In this document: piece after piece, positions 49,451-58,915 of the stretch
Position numbering within the stretch: position 1 is the stretch's first letter
How the letters are laid out: every line of letters begins with the position of its first letter
Assembly (NCBI GenBank): GCA_031550085.1
Contig: JAVBOY010000009.1
Span: forward strand, 1 to 64,000
Length of the DNA stretch: 64,000 nt
From: UBA4417 sp031550085
GTDB lineage: Bacteria > Bacteroidota > Bacteroidia > Bacteroidales > UBA4417
Reading direction: 5' to 3'
Translations under genes and position numbers: made by a program
The notes under the pieces: generated by a model
What the model saw: only the letters and a program-made list of their open reading frames with translations
What the model was told of the DNA's origin: nothing
The model's database searches: none

Positions 49451-51439
49451 TCATTTTTTAGGTTCCTTTACTTTTTTTTTGTTTTCAACCTTTGCGGGTT
49501 CTTTTCCAAGATCTTCAATCATCCAATAGACCCGTAAAAGTTCTGCCACACTCCATGCCTGAGAAACTGTTCCCGACGGAAGGTGGGGCGGATTCCCGTC
49601 GTAAAGCTCCGAAACCGAACCAATCCCATGCTCCCTCATGACCGGCTCAAATCCTTCATAAAATTTCTTGATAAAAGGCAAACCGCTTTTCTCGTATACC
49701 CGTAAATATGCATCGGCAAAGGCGCCGAATAACCAGGGGAATACGGTTCCTTGATGGTAAGCCCGGTCCCGTTCCGCTTGATTTCCCTGATAGGAGCCGA
49801 TATAACTTCCGTTTGTCGGAGATAGTGTCCGTAAGCCGCGGGGAGTAAGCAATTCGCTTTGAACCCGGTCGACAACTCCTTTCATTTGCTCGTCGGATAA
49901 CATGGAGTAAGGCAATGAAACGGCGAAAATTTGATTCGGGCGTGTGGCCGGATCCCGGTAAGTATCATTTACATAATCGTATAAATACTTCCGGTCTTTG
50001 ATCCAGAATGTTCCGGTAAATGCTGCGGGGAGTTGGTCGGCAATGGGCTGCCAGTCGGCGACAAACGCCGAATCTTTTTCTTTTTTGGCCAATTCCAGTG
50101 CAAACCGGATGGCATTGTACCAGAGGGCTTGTATTTCCACGGCCAAGCCGACACGCGGCGTAACCGGTTTTCCGTCCACCACCGCATCCATCCAGGTTAC
50201 GGCATGCCCGTCGACGCCCGACCACAATAACCCGTTCGGCATCATATGGATATTATAATGGGTGCCCTGTTTGTATTGATATAAAATGCTTTTCATGAGT
50301 TGGCCGTATTGCTTCCAGATCAATTTGCCGTTTGCCATTTTACGGTATTGTTGCAACGTCCAGAAGAACCATAAAGAGGCATCCACGGAGTTGTATTTCA
50401 TCTCGCTTCCGAATTTATTCGGAAAGAAATTATCTTTCACTTCCGAAATTAAATCGTCCAAAATAGTTTTGAACAGTTTGGTGTCGTTTTGCACCAAGGT
50501 AAGTCCCGGCAAAGAAATGAGGCTGTCCCTCATCACTCTTCCATACCAGGGAAACCCGGCAATGATTCCGGTTTTGTTTCCGCGGTTGATGATAAATTGC
50601 TGGGCAGAATTAAACAAACAATTTTCGAAATTTGTTCGCGGAATCCGCTGTTTTTCTTCCCTGGCAAATAAATCTTTGAAAGTAGCCGGGTCGGCTTCTT
50701 CCAAACCGGCAAAGAAATAGATGCTTTCGCCTTTTTTAACCGGCATTTCGAAATATCCGTTGGTAAATAAGTCTTCCAGATAATCATACCCACGCGCCTT
50801 TTCACGAATGTATTCGAAATTCAGGTACCAGTCGGGATTGTGGATGTAATCCGAAGGCTTTGACAATTGCATGTACAAGGGCGAAAATCCTTCGTACAAG
50901 CACATTTTAATCCCGTTCGATACGGGTTGAAAGCTGCTGTTTACCTGGTTGTTCGCTTTACACAAGGCATGGATGCTACGAAAAGCCAGAAACGGGCGCA
51001 ACCGGAGTTTGGTCGGATAATTCGCATGTACCAACGTATATTTGAGGCAGATTTGGTCGTTTTTTCCGATAAACATCATCTCCCGGGTCAGGATGATGCC
51101 GCCGATCCGGTAAGTAACTTTGCTTGTTGCGTTGGAACTGAAGTCCGTGATGTATTTATGCCCTTTGGGATTGTAATTCCCTCCCTGGTAACGGTGGATG
51201 GCGAGGTTAAATTCCGCATGCTCCTGGATGATCGTTTCGTCCAGGGCTGAAAGCAATACACAGCGTTGATTGTTGAATTGGGGTTGCGGTACAACCAGCA
51301 AACCGTGGTATTTTCTTGTATTGCAATTGATAATGCTGGTGCTTGCGTAAGTGCCTGCCCGGTTGGAACGAACCAATTCCTTGGTGAGAGAATACTCGAG
51401 ATTCACGAGAAATTCTTTATCAAACTGAATGTAACTCAT
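49451..51439 (-). CDS. glycogen debranching enzyme (amylo-alpha-1,6-glucosidase)
   Basis: The start is the ATG at 51439; a GTG four codons upstream is less likely. The 662-residue protein has an N-terminal beta-sandwich domain (SNRAGTYASTSIINCNTRKYHGLLV), typical of prokaryotic debranching enzymes, and a C-terminal alpha/alpha-barrel (GH133) starting near residue 290. Visible barrel motifs are AGFPWYGRVMRDSLISLPGL, where the RD(S/T) aspartate is catalytic in relatives, YNSVDASLWF, and HQGTVFPWLFG. It removes the alpha-1,6-linked stubs during glycogen breakdown. It is first in the minus-strand glycogen operon. The end is lysine-rich. Confidence 0.94.
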   Translation of the reverse strand: MSYIQFDKEFLVNLEYSLTKELVRSNRAGTYASTSIINCNTRKYHGLLVVPQPQFNNQRCVLLSALDETIIQEHAEFNLAIHRYQGGNYNPKGHKYITDFSSNATSKVTYRIGGIILTREMMFIGKNDQICLKYTLVHANYPTKLRLRPFLAFRSIHALCKANNQVNSSFQPVSNGIKMCLYEGFSPLYMQLSKPSDYIHNPDWYLNFEYIREKARGYDYLEDLFTNGYFEMPVKKGESIYFFAGLEEADPATFKDLFAREEKQRIPRTNFENCLFNSAQQFIINRGNKTGIIAGFPWYGRVMRDSLISLPGLTLVQNDTKLFKTILDDLISEVKDNFFPNKFGSEMKYNSVDASLWFFWTLQQYRKMANGKLIWKQYGQLMKSILYQYKQGTHYNIHMMPNGLLWSGVDGHAVTWMDAVVDGKPVTPRVGLAVEIQALWYNAIRFALELAKKEKDSAFVADWQPIADQLPAAFTGTFWIKDRKYLYDYVNDTYRDPATRPNQIFAVSLPYSMLSDEQMKGVVDRVQSELLTPRGLRTLSPTNGSYIGSYQGNQAERDRAYHQGTVFPWLFGAFADAYLRVYEKSGLPFIKKFYEGFEPVMREHGIGSVSELYDGNPPHLPSGTVSQAWSVAELLRVYWMIEDLGKEPAKVENKKKVKEPKK

Positions 51440-51635
51440 GGTTTGAAACACGATAATTTAATTACTTCGAATACCAGTAATTGAGAATATTAATAAATAA
51501 GCCGTAATCAAAATTTATTTTTGTACAATTCCAGTTGTATCAATAGCAAAAATAACGGTTAAAAATACAAAAAACATCTGCGTTGCACAAATTATTGTTT
51601 TTTTTTATTTGGCGCAAACTGTTTTCGATTATGGT

Positions 51636-51643
51636 TATTTTTG
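51636..51643 (+). promoter_or_regulatory. -7 element of the beta-helix lipoprotein gene
   Basis: TATTTTTG matches TAnnTTTG, 27 bases before the ATG at 51671. A TTTG stands 24 bases upstream, a wider spacing than normal. Confidence 0.45.
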
Positions 51644-51670
51644 CAAACTTGAATGTGATACTTACAGATT

Positions 51671-53110
51671 ATGATTGCTAAACAACAAATAAAAACGGTA
51701 ATTACTCCGTTGCTATTGATTTTTTGCGTACTCAGTTGCTGGGAATGCCGGAAAGACGACCTTAACACAGACTCCAATTTCCGCCTTGCTTTTAGTAACG
51801 ATACGGTTTTGTTTGACACCGTATTTACAACCATCGGCACGGCAACCCAAAAATTAATGGTTTACAATCATGGAAAGGAGCGGGTTGTCATTAGCCGGAT
51901 CAAACTGGCCCGTGGAAACGCTTCACCTTTCCGGATTAATGTTGACGGGAGGTCGGCTTTTGAAGTCACCAATTGGGAGCTGGCCAAAAAAGACAGTATG
52001 TTCATTTTTGTGAAGGCCACGATCGACCCGAATCAAGAAGATGCTCCGCTAATCCAGACAGACAGTATTATTTTTGAAATAAACGGAGCCGTTCAAACCG
52101 TGAAGCTTGTCGCTTGGGGGCAAGATGCCTATTTTTACAAGAACGTGCATTTTAGCAGGGATACAACCCTCAAAAACAACAAACCGCATGTGGTATACGG
52201 CTGGTTGGTGGCCGATCCGAATGTGAAGTTGAACATTGAGGCAGGGACAAAATTGTATTTTCATTACAACAGCGGGTTATACATTGACAACGGCGCCCAA
52301 ATTACGGTAAACGGCACACCCGAAAGTCCGGTAGAGTTTTCGCAGGATAGCCGGGTGAAGGCAAACGACACGGTCCCCGGGCAATGGCAGGGAATCGAAT
52401 TGAGCAAGGAAAGCGGCCCGCATACATTCTCAAATGTGCTGATAAAAAATGCGATGACAGGCCTGCTGGTCGATCCGGGCTCGACCCCGGTGAAATTATA
52501 CAATTGCGAAATAAAAAATCACCTCAGGCAAGGCATTTATGCAAAAAATGCAACCATAGAAGCGGGGAATTGCCTGGTAAGCAATTGCGGAGCCGGGCTG
52601 TTTGTCGTTGAAAGCGGCGGCTCTTACGATTTCAGGCAATGTACTTTTGCAAATTACCGGAGTTTTTATCCGGGAAGGTCTGTTGCATCTATTTCCCTTG
52701 CCAATTTTTCTGTCGAAAACCGCGATACCATCCCCTCTGATTTGCAAAATGCCTATTTCGGAAATTGCATTCTGGATGGTACTTTCTTTAACGAACTGGG
52801 TTTAAAAAACTCCTCGAAAGCCGCTTTTCACTTTCAATTTGAAAATTCGGTGGCAAAAACAGAACCCAATGAAACGTATCTTCCCTACTTTGTGAATTGC
52901 ATCACCAATCCGATCAAGGACAGTATTTTTGCCGATGCCAAAAAGTACAATTTTGCCTTGAATAAAAAATCTCCGGCGATCGATTTAGGCTCGCTGCAAA
53001 TTGTAAATACATCTGCATTCAACTTACAAGTAGACGCCAAAGGAAATTCCCGCACATCCGACTTTGCTCCCGATGCCGGAGCCTTGGAATATCTCGGCGG
53101 AAAGAAATAA
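51671..53110 (+). CDS. right-handed beta-helix lipoprotein
   Basis: The 479-residue protein has a lipobox ending in Cys23 (CVLSC) and then a beta-sandwich region up to about residue 150. From about residue 165 it shows short-strand repeats (KLNIEAGTKLYFHYNSGLYI, QWQGIELSKESGPHTFSNVL, GIYAKNATIEAGNCLVSNCG) that fit a right-handed parallel beta-helix. Such folds usually bind or cleave polysaccharides, but no catalytic residues can be named and it may be structural. It probably sits on the outer membrane. Transcription is divergent from the glycogen operon. Confidence 0.8.
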   Translation: MIAKQQIKTVITPLLLIFCVLSCWECRKDDLNTDSNFRLAFSNDTVLFDTVFTTIGTATQKLMVYNHGKERVVISRIKLARGNASPFRINVDGRSAFEVTNWELAKKDSMFIFVKATIDPNQEDAPLIQTDSIIFEINGAVQTVKLVAWGQDAYFYKNVHFSRDTTLKNNKPHVVYGWLVADPNVKLNIEAGTKLYFHYNSGLYIDNGAQITVNGTPESPVEFSQDSRVKANDTVPGQWQGIELSKESGPHTFSNVLIKNAMTGLLVDPGSTPVKLYNCEIKNHLRQGIYAKNATIEAGNCLVSNCGAGLFVVESGGSYDFRQCTFANYRSFYPGRSVASISLANFSVENRDTIPSDLQNAYFGNCILDGTFFNELGLKNSSKAAFHFQFENSVAKTEPNETYLPYFVNCITNPIKDSIFADAKKYNFALNKKSPAIDLGSLQIVNTSAFNLQVDAKGNSRTSDFAPDAGALEYLGGKK

Positions 53111-53146
53111 AAAAACGCTGCACCGGTTTTGGAATGCAACGTTTTT
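53111..53146. terminator. bidirectional hairpin between convergent genes
   Basis: AAAAACGCTGCA (53111-53122) and TGCAACGTTTTT (53135-53146) pair with a single mismatch. A and T runs at both ends make it usable from either side. Confidence 0.75.
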
Positions 53147-53167
53147 ATATGAGTTTGTCCGGTTTTG

Positions 53168-55000
53168 CTAATTCGCCGGAAGGATAACCTTTAATTTCTG
53201 TCCCGGATGGATCGAATAATCTTCGATATTATTCCATTCAACCATCTGGCTTACCGTTACGCCTTTGTATTTTTCGGAAATGCTCCACAGCGTATCTTTC
53301 GGTTGAACCGTGTAATAGACCACTTTTACATTTTTTGAGTCGTCGGCATCCGGTTTCTTGTTTTCGACAACTACATCCACGTAGGGTGCATTGACACGTA
53401 GCTTTTGATTGATTGCCAGAGTGGTGGTTTTGAGATTATTCCATTTTTTCAGGTTTTCAACCGTTACATCGTTTTTTTCGGCAATTTTCCCGAGCCCATC
53501 TCCTTTTTTCACGGTATAATACTTGGGTGCAACTCTTTTGGTGATGGTTTGCGTGGATGCTGTTTCGGTACCCGTGTTTGATTTGGCTTCATTGGCAGGA
53601 GTAGTAACCGCTACCCGGTTAGAATCGGCTTTGGTTGCCGCTAGCTTTTCAGTTTTAGGAGTTTCCTGCTGCTGTGCTTTTGACGTATTGGCAGCAACTG
53701 TTTCCGCATAGTCCGGATTTTTAACCCGCTTGTAAACGACCAGATTGGCTCCTTTTACAACCTTGGTGGATTTCAGTTTGTTCCATCGTTTAATATCGGA
53801 AGCGGTGCAATCATATTTGTTGGCAATGCTCGACATGGTTTCCCCGGCACGGACTTTATGATATGCCTTCTTTTGAATGTATTCCGGTTCGTTGATCGTT
53901 TTGGCAAACTCATCATATTTTTGAAGTTTGAATTCGGCGTACATGTCGGTTTCGTTTGCCAGATAGTCGCCCATGTATTTTACCGGGATGCGGATAAAAT
54001 AGGGCTGTGTAGGATATGCCGGAATGTAATCGGTTTTAAAGGAAGGATTCAAAAAACGCAATTCATCGGGGCTCATTTTCACCTTTTCGGCAATGGTAGA
54101 GAGCGAAAGCGGATTTACAACGGCAACCGTGTCGATTTCACTGTACAGGATGGAAGGTTTATTCGGATAGATGTTGTGTTCCTGCGAATAATTCATCACA
54201 TAATTTACGGCAATAAATGCCGGCACATAATTCCGTGTTTCCAACGGCAAAAACGGGCGGATTTCCCAGAAATTCCGTTTTCCACCCGAGCGGCGGATCG
54301 CTTTGTTGACATTGCCGGCTCCTGAATTGTAGGCGGCCAAAACCAACAGCCAGTCTCCGTAAACTTTGTATAAATCCTGGAAGTGGAGGCATGCGGCACG
54401 TGTCGCCTTGATGGGGTCGCAACGGTCATCTACGTACGAAGTGACTTCCAGATTGTAAACTTTTCCGGTATGATACATAAATTGCCACAAACCCGAAGCG
54501 CCGGCCCATGATTTTACGGCCGGTTGCAAAGCAGATTCCACAATGGCCAGATACTTCAATTCAAGCGGAAGGTTGTACTGATCCAACATCTGCTCAAACA
54601 TGGGGAAATAGATTTCGCACAAACCCATCACCCGAGGCATCATGGCCCGTTTTTTATCGGCATACACCCCGATATAATCTTTTACAGCCTGATTGTATTC
54701 GAATTTGATGGGCGATTTGATCGCCATTTGCTGAATCCGGTAAAAATAAACCGAATCGGGATAGTAGGGAACGTAATTAGGCGTAAAATTGTATTTGTTT
54801 TGCTTCAGTTGGTTAAAATTCGTCCCGTTGTTCGAGAATATATGAAGAGAAGCCAGGCTATCCAATGCTGCTATAATGAACCCCTCGTCGACATGATTGA
54901 TATCGGTAGTTGTGTCGCTAACCTCTATTTTTTGTGCATTCAATAAAAACGGAAAGCAGAAGCATACAAATAAAAGTAACGGTTTCACGGGATATTTCAT
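53168..55000 (-). CDS. MltD-like lytic transglycosylase with three LysM domains
   Basis: The 610-residue exported protein has a signal peptide ending NAQ. Residues 125-270 are a family-1 lysozyme-like transglycosylase: catalytic Glu155 in AIVESALQPAV, then WAGASGLWQFM and LAAYNSGAGNVNKAI. Three LysM modules follow at about residues 396-440 (YHKVRAGETMSSIANKY), 497-540 (YYTVKKGDGLGKIAEKN) and 562-607 (YYTVQPKDTLWSISEKY), the first two separated by a Thr/Ala/Lys-rich linker. It cleaves the MurNAc-GlcNAc bond of peptidoglycan with formation of 1,6-anhydro ends and binds glycan through LysM. tatA lies upstream on the same strand, separated by 212 bases and a hairpin. Confidence 0.93.
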   Translation of the reverse strand: MKYPVKPLLLFVCFCFPFLLNAQKIEVSDTTTDINHVDEGFIIAALDSLASLHIFSNNGTNFNQLKQNKYNFTPNYVPYYPDSVYFYRIQQMAIKSPIKFEYNQAVKDYIGVYADKKRAMMPRVMGLCEIYFPMFEQMLDQYNLPLELKYLAIVESALQPAVKSWAGASGLWQFMYHTGKVYNLEVTSYVDDRCDPIKATRAACLHFQDLYKVYGDWLLVLAAYNSGAGNVNKAIRRSGGKRNFWEIRPFLPLETRNYVPAFIAVNYVMNYSQEHNIYPNKPSILYSEIDTVAVVNPLSLSTIAEKVKMSPDELRFLNPSFKTDYIPAYPTQPYFIRIPVKYMGDYLANETDMYAEFKLQKYDEFAKTINEPEYIQKKAYHKVRAGETMSSIANKYDCTASDIKRWNKLKSTKVVKGANLVVYKRVKNPDYAETVAANTSKAQQQETPKTEKLAATKADSNRVAVTTPANEAKSNTGTETASTQTITKRVAPKYYTVKKGDGLGKIAEKNDVTVENLKKWNNLKTTTLAINQKLRVNAPYVDVVVENKKPDADDSKNVKVVYYTVQPKDTLWSISEKYKGVTVSQMVEWNNIEDYSIHPGQKLKVILPAN

Positions 55001-55127
55001 TCGAAAAAAATTTTGTTAATACTTAGTTACAACGTGTCAAAGCCACATATTAATCGCGTTGCTAAAATTAATCAGAACAACAACACTAGTAACGGTTCTT
55101 TTCAAAAATTATTCACAGGTTGCTGTT

Positions 55128-55176
55128 AAAAAAAACAAACCCGTATGTAGAAACACCATTTGGTGCGGTTTTGTTT
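55128..55176 (-). terminator. hairpin terminator behind tatA
   Basis: On the minus strand AAACAAAACCGCACC, AAAT, GGTGTTT and CGGGTTTGTTTTTTTT form a two-part stem with a bulge that runs into a T tract. It lies 37 bases after the tatA stop. Confidence 0.5.
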
Positions 55177-55212
55177 AAAACCCTGATGGGACGGCTTTCG
55201 ATAAAATGACAA

Positions 55213-55392
55213 TTATTTTTCGGATTTTTCGGAAGGTTTGTTTTGTTCGCCTTCCTTGCCGTTCACGCCGTCTTTGAATTCTTTAATACCACGGCCCATT
55301 CCACGCATTAACTCGGGAATTTTCTTCCCTCCGAAAATTAAAAGTACGATGGCAAGTATTAAAACAATTTCCAGTGGACCTATTTTCCCCAT
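55213..55392 (-). CDS. tatA: Tat translocase subunit TatA/TatE
   Basis: A 59-residue gene that is easily overlooked because of its size. The protein begins MGKIGPLEIVLILAIVLLIF, a single N-terminal membrane helix, followed by the hinge GGKKIPELMRGMGRGI and a polar, acidic tail ending KPSEKSEK. The FG(G)KK.PEL..G(M)G pattern is diagnostic of TatA-family proteins, which multimerise to form the channel for folded, twin-arginine-signal proteins. A -7 element (TACTTTTG on the minus strand) lies just upstream. tatC and tatB are not adjacent. It precedes the MltD-like gene. Confidence 0.9.
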   Translation of the reverse strand: MGKIGPLEIVLILAIVLLIFGGKKIPELMRGMGRGIKEFKDGVNGKEGEQNKPSEKSEK

Positions 55393-55416
55393 GATCGTTC
55401 AATTTTAGATTCGAGG

Positions 55417-55424
55417 CAAAAGTA
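55417..55424 (-). promoter_or_regulatory. -7 promoter element of tatA
   Basis: The minus strand reads TACTTTTG, a perfect TAnnTTTG, 24 bases before the ATG at 55392. Confidence 0.55.
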
Positions 55425-55585
55425 AGCATTAATTTATTTTTTTGATGTAAAATGTTGAAGAAAAGCGGAGGCCGGATGTCTTTTTAATTTATTTTTGGAC
55501 TGTCAAAAAAAATCCAAACTCCCACGGGAAGTTTATTTTATTGAATCATTTTTTTCTATTCCATCCATTCCAAATTGTAAAAATT

Positions 55586-57640
55586 ATGAAACAATTGTTA
55601 TCCATTTTAACCGCAGGCCTTTTGATCTTTTCGGTGGGATGTAAATCACTGAAGGATAAAGATGCCGGCGGAAAAGCTGAGTTTATTAATCAAACGGTTA
55701 TGGAACAAACCATTAAAAACATCCTTGAAAAGCAAACCGATGCAAACAAGGATCTTGTAGAACGCGGTGTCAAACAAACCGCTGCCCTTTGGCAGAAAGA
55801 AGACGGAACCTCCGAGGCGTTTACCCGTTTTTGTGAAGAAAATTATGTGTCAAATCCCGACAAAAGGTTGCAATTGTTTCAAAAATTACAAAACGCATTT
55901 GAGGCCTTGTGGGGCAATTACAATAAAATGAGTATGGAACTGCGCGAACCCGTCGATATGGATGGGGGAGAGGTCACGGCCATTGATGAAATGTTTGCCG
56001 CTTATGCACCCTCGTCGCATTTGACCGATGATTTGTTTGCCAACAAAATAGCATTTCTTACCGTACTTAACTTTCCGGCCTATTCCTTAACCGAAAAAAC
56101 GGAAATGAGTCCCAATTGGGACCGGAACCAGTGGGCTTACGCCCGTATGGGCGATGTGTTTATCACACGCATTCCTGCACAGCTGACACAAAACATTTCG
56201 GAAGCCTATACTAAAGGTGATATGTATATTTCGGAATACAACATCATGATGGGCGAATTGGTGGATGCGCAAGGAAAAACCTATTTCTCCAAAGACATGA
56301 AACTGATCTCCCACTGGAATTTGCGCGATGAATTAAAATCGCATTACGGACAAGCCGACGGTTTACCCAAACAAGAAATGGTATATGCCGTGATGAAACG
56401 GATCATCGATCAATCGATTCCTGAAAAAGTGATCAACAATCCCGAATACCAATGGAATCCGCTGGATAATAAATTGTTTAAAAACGGCAAGGAAGAGACT
56501 TTCTCTCCGGAGCCGGATACGCGCTATCAAACCCTGCTCAACAATTTCTCTGCGATGAAAGCGGTCGATTCCTACTATCCGCTTTATCCTACCTATATCA
56601 AGCGGGCATTTGAACTCAATATGGAAATTCCGGAAGACGATGTGAAAGCGTTGTTCGAAAAACTGCTTTCGGCTCCGCAAATGAAACAAATCGGCGAAAT
56701 TATTTCCAAACGCCTGGGCCGCCCGTTGCGTCCGTTCGATATTTGGTACGACGGTTTTAAATCGCGCAGCAGTTTGAACCAGGACGATTTGACGGCAAAA
56801 ATTTCGAAAATGTACCCCAACGCAGCCGCATTTGAAAAAGATATGCCCACCATGCTGACCTCATTGGGTTGGACTCCGGAACGGGCCGCTTATATTGCCT
56901 CAAAAATCCGCGTGGATGCAGCCCGTGGATCGGGCCATGCAGCCGGGGCAGCCATGAAGGGTGACAAAGCCCGCCTGCGTACCCGTATTCCCGAAACCGG
57001 AATGAATTACAAAGGTTACAATATTGCCGTTCATGAGTTCGGACATAATGTGGAACAAACCATCAGCCTTTATGACATGGATAATTACTTGATGAATGGC
57101 GTTCCGAATACGGCATTTACGGAAGCGTTGGCATTTTTGTTCCAGGACCGCGATCTGGCTATTTTAAATAAGACCGGTAAAAATGCGGGAAATGATGCCG
57201 AAAATGCATTGGATCTGACCTGGTCGGCCTATGAGATCATGGGCGTTGCCATGGTGGATGTTAGTGTTTGGCATTGGATGTACGAAAATCCGAATGCAAA
57301 ACCGGAAGAATTAAAAGAAGCGGTGATCCGTATCGCCAAAGAAATTTGGAACAAATATTACGCCCCTGTTTTTGGGATGGAAAATGAGCCTATTCTGGCC
57401 ATTTATTCGCACATGATCGACAATCCTCTGTATTTGTCCAACTATCCGATGGGGCATTTGATTGAGTTTCAATTGGATGAATATATGAAAGGCAAGCCGT
57501 TTTCGACTGAAGTAGACCGAATTTACAAACAAGGGCGCATGATTCCGCAGATGTGGATGAAAGCTGCCGTGGGAGCGGAACTCTCGGTAGATCCTTTGCT
57601 TCATGCGGCTGAAAAAGCTTTGTCGGAAATAAACAAATAA
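55586..57640 (+). CDS. zinc peptidase lipoprotein (gluzincin, M2/M3-like)
   Basis: The ATG at 55586 gives a lipoprotein signal (GLLIFSVGC); an upstream in-frame ATG at 55541 would bury it. The 684-residue mature protein is mostly helical. The zinc site is AVHEFGHNVEQ (HExxH from residue 483), with the probable third ligand glutamate in FTEALAFLFQDRD about 30 residues on. This is the gluzincin layout of oligopeptidases such as M2, M3 and M32. It probably degrades peptides in the periplasm. It was compared with dipeptidyl peptidase III (M49), but that family needs HExxGH with six residues, which this protein lacks. It stands alone. Confidence 0.82.
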   Translation: MKQLLSILTAGLLIFSVGCKSLKDKDAGGKAEFINQTVMEQTIKNILEKQTDANKDLVERGVKQTAALWQKEDGTSEAFTRFCEENYVSNPDKRLQLFQKLQNAFEALWGNYNKMSMELREPVDMDGGEVTAIDEMFAAYAPSSHLTDDLFANKIAFLTVLNFPAYSLTEKTEMSPNWDRNQWAYARMGDVFITRIPAQLTQNISEAYTKGDMYISEYNIMMGELVDAQGKTYFSKDMKLISHWNLRDELKSHYGQADGLPKQEMVYAVMKRIIDQSIPEKVINNPEYQWNPLDNKLFKNGKEETFSPEPDTRYQTLLNNFSAMKAVDSYYPLYPTYIKRAFELNMEIPEDDVKALFEKLLSAPQMKQIGEIISKRLGRPLRPFDIWYDGFKSRSSLNQDDLTAKISKMYPNAAAFEKDMPTMLTSLGWTPERAAYIASKIRVDAARGSGHAAGAAMKGDKARLRTRIPETGMNYKGYNIAVHEFGHNVEQTISLYDMDNYLMNGVPNTAFTEALAFLFQDRDLAILNKTGKNAGNDAENALDLTWSAYEIMGVAMVDVSVWHWMYENPNAKPEELKEAVIRIAKEIWNKYYAPVFGMENEPILAIYSHMIDNPLYLSNYPMGHLIEFQLDEYMKGKPFSTEVDRIYKQGRMIPQMWMKAAVGAELSVDPLLHAAEKALSEINK

Positions 57641-57664
57641 AAAAAGGTTGTTTTTAAATCGAAA

Positions 57665-57802
57665 AAGAGCTGTTCAAAAAGCCAAAAAAACTTCACCACA
57701 AGGGCACAAAGAACACAATTGCATGAAAATGGAATTATTAGCTTTGTGCTCTTGGTATAAACTTCGTGTCTTTGTGGTGAAAAAAACTCTTTTGAACAGC
57801 TT
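57665..57802. repeat. large imperfect inverted repeat of the CACCACAAAG type
   Basis: The ends GCTGTTCAAAA (57669-57679) and TTTTGAACAGC (57790-57800) are perfect inverted repeats. Inside them TTCACCACAAGGGCACAAAG faces CTTTGTGGTGAA. The fold can separate the convergent flanking genes. A degenerate relative stands at 46520-46580. Confidence 0.85.
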
Positions 57803-57823
57803 CTTCGTTTTTCACAAATACAG

Positions 57824-58288
57824 TTAATCGGAAACCGGCTCCAAAGGACAACTGCAATTTACCCATTCCGGGTCGAACGAAGCTTGAAAGTTCTTGTAAA
57901 ACGCAATGGCTGTTTGGTTCCATTCCAAAACCTGCCATGCCATGCCGTTCAGCTTTTTTTCATTTGCTTCTTGAATCAAGCGTTGAAAAAGCTGTGTGCC
58001 GATTCCTTTTCCGCGCATTTCGCGGGTTACCACAAGATCTTCGAGGTACATGCGTTGGCCTTTCCAGGTACTGTAACGGATATAATACAGCGCAAACCCG
58101 ACAACTACGCCTTCTATTTCGGCGACAAAAGCCCACCATACGGGATGCGGCCCAAAACCACTTTCGATAAAATGAGCCAAATCGACCGTGACTTGATCCG
58201 GCGCTTTTTCGTAGGTGGCCAGTTCTTGTATTAATTCCATCAATCGGGGACAGTCTTTGGCTTCGGCACGCCGGATAATTGGATTCAT
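57824..58288 (-). CDS. GNAT-family N-acetyltransferase
   Basis: A 154-residue GNAT enzyme that transfers an acetyl group from acetyl-CoA to an amine. The acetyl-CoA pyrophosphate-binding loop is REMRGKGIGTQLF near residues 89-101. The first strand starts IIRRAEAKDCPRLMELI, and the aromatic-rich block GFALYYIRYSTWKGQRMYLEDL resembles spermidine/spermine and thialysine acetyltransferases. The acceptor could therefore be a polyamine or a lysine analogue. It lies 54 bases downstream of tadA on the same strand. Confidence 0.88.
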   Translation of the reverse strand: MNPIIRRAEAKDCPRLMELIQELATYEKAPDQVTVDLAHFIESGFGPHPVWWAFVAEIEGVVVGFALYYIRYSTWKGQRMYLEDLVVTREMRGKGIGTQLFQRLIQEANEKKLNGMAWQVLEWNQTAIAFYKNFQASFDPEWVNCSCPLEPVSD

Positions 58289-58342
58289 ACGTTTTTTATT
58301 GAATATTGCGGATAAGAAGTCTTTCTGAAAATAATGCAGTAC

Positions 58343-58786
58343 TTATCGTTTTGATTTAAAAAAGTCTTTCATTTTTTGTGCACAGGCTTCTTCCAGAACT
58401 CCGGATAAAACTTGTGTTTTGGGATGCAGTACATTGGAATTGAGCAACGAATAGCCGCGTTTCAGGTCTTTGGCCCCAAAAACAATCCGTCCGATTTGCG
58501 CCCAGTACGAGGCACCGGCACACATCAAACAAGGCTCGATGGTGACATACAAGGTGCAGTCGTTTAAATATTTACCGCCCAAATAACTGGCTGCTGCCGT
58601 AAATGCCTGCATTTCAGCATGGGCTGTTACGTCGTTCAAACATTCGGTTAAGTTATGAGCGCGGGCGATGATTTGATTTTGGCATATGATCACGGCCCCA
58701 ATGGGCACTTCGTTTTTTTGTAGCGCCAGATCGGCTTCCTTCAAAGCTTCGCGCATAAACCAAGTGTCGTCGAAAGGAGAAATCAT
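58343..58786 (-). CDS. tadA: tRNA-specific adenosine deaminase TadA
   Basis: The 147-residue protein is a cytidine/deoxycytidylate-deaminase-fold enzyme. The zinc ligands are His56 in TAHAEMQAF with catalytic Glu58, and Cys86/Cys89 in EPCLMCAGA. The N-terminal EVPIGAVI and the segment VFGAKDLKRGY fit TadA, which converts adenosine 34 of tRNA-Arg to inosine. A guanine or nucleoside deaminase is the alternative, but the HAE-PCxxC spacing and length favour TadA. The GNAT gene follows downstream. Confidence 0.88.
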   Translation of the reverse strand: MISPFDDTWFMREALKEADLALQKNEVPIGAVIICQNQIIARAHNLTECLNDVTAHAEMQAFTAAASYLGGKYLNDCTLYVTIEPCLMCAGASYWAQIGRIVFGAKDLKRGYSLLNSNVLHPKTQVLSGVLEEACAQKMKDFFKSKR

Positions 58787-58892
58787 GGGTTGAGGTTGTA
58801 AAATCTAGTTGCAAAGATACTTAAGTAAACAGAAACTCCGTGAAAAACGGAATTCGATCAGTCTTTGAGACTTTGTTAATAGGATAGTTTTT

Positions 58893-58900
58893 TACTTTTG
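58893..58900 (+). promoter_or_regulatory. -7 promoter element of the DUF3078 gene
   Basis: TACTTTTG matches TAnnTTTG exactly. A TTTG at 58872-58875 lies 17 bases upstream, near the -33 position. It ends 15 bases before the ATG at 58916, which excludes the upstream TTG as start. Confidence 0.6.
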
Positions 58901-58915
58901 CAAAAAAAACAGAAA

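Noticed and set aside
55586..57640. Assignment as dipeptidyl peptidase III (M49)
   Set aside because: The zinc site is HEFGH, a five-residue HExxH, whereas M49 needs the six-residue HExxGH. The gluzincin layout with a downstream glutamate fits better.
57665..57802. Bidirectional rho-independent terminator
   Set aside because: The structure is too long and its loop too large for a classical terminator; it fits a dispersed inverted repeat better, although it may still affect transcript ends.
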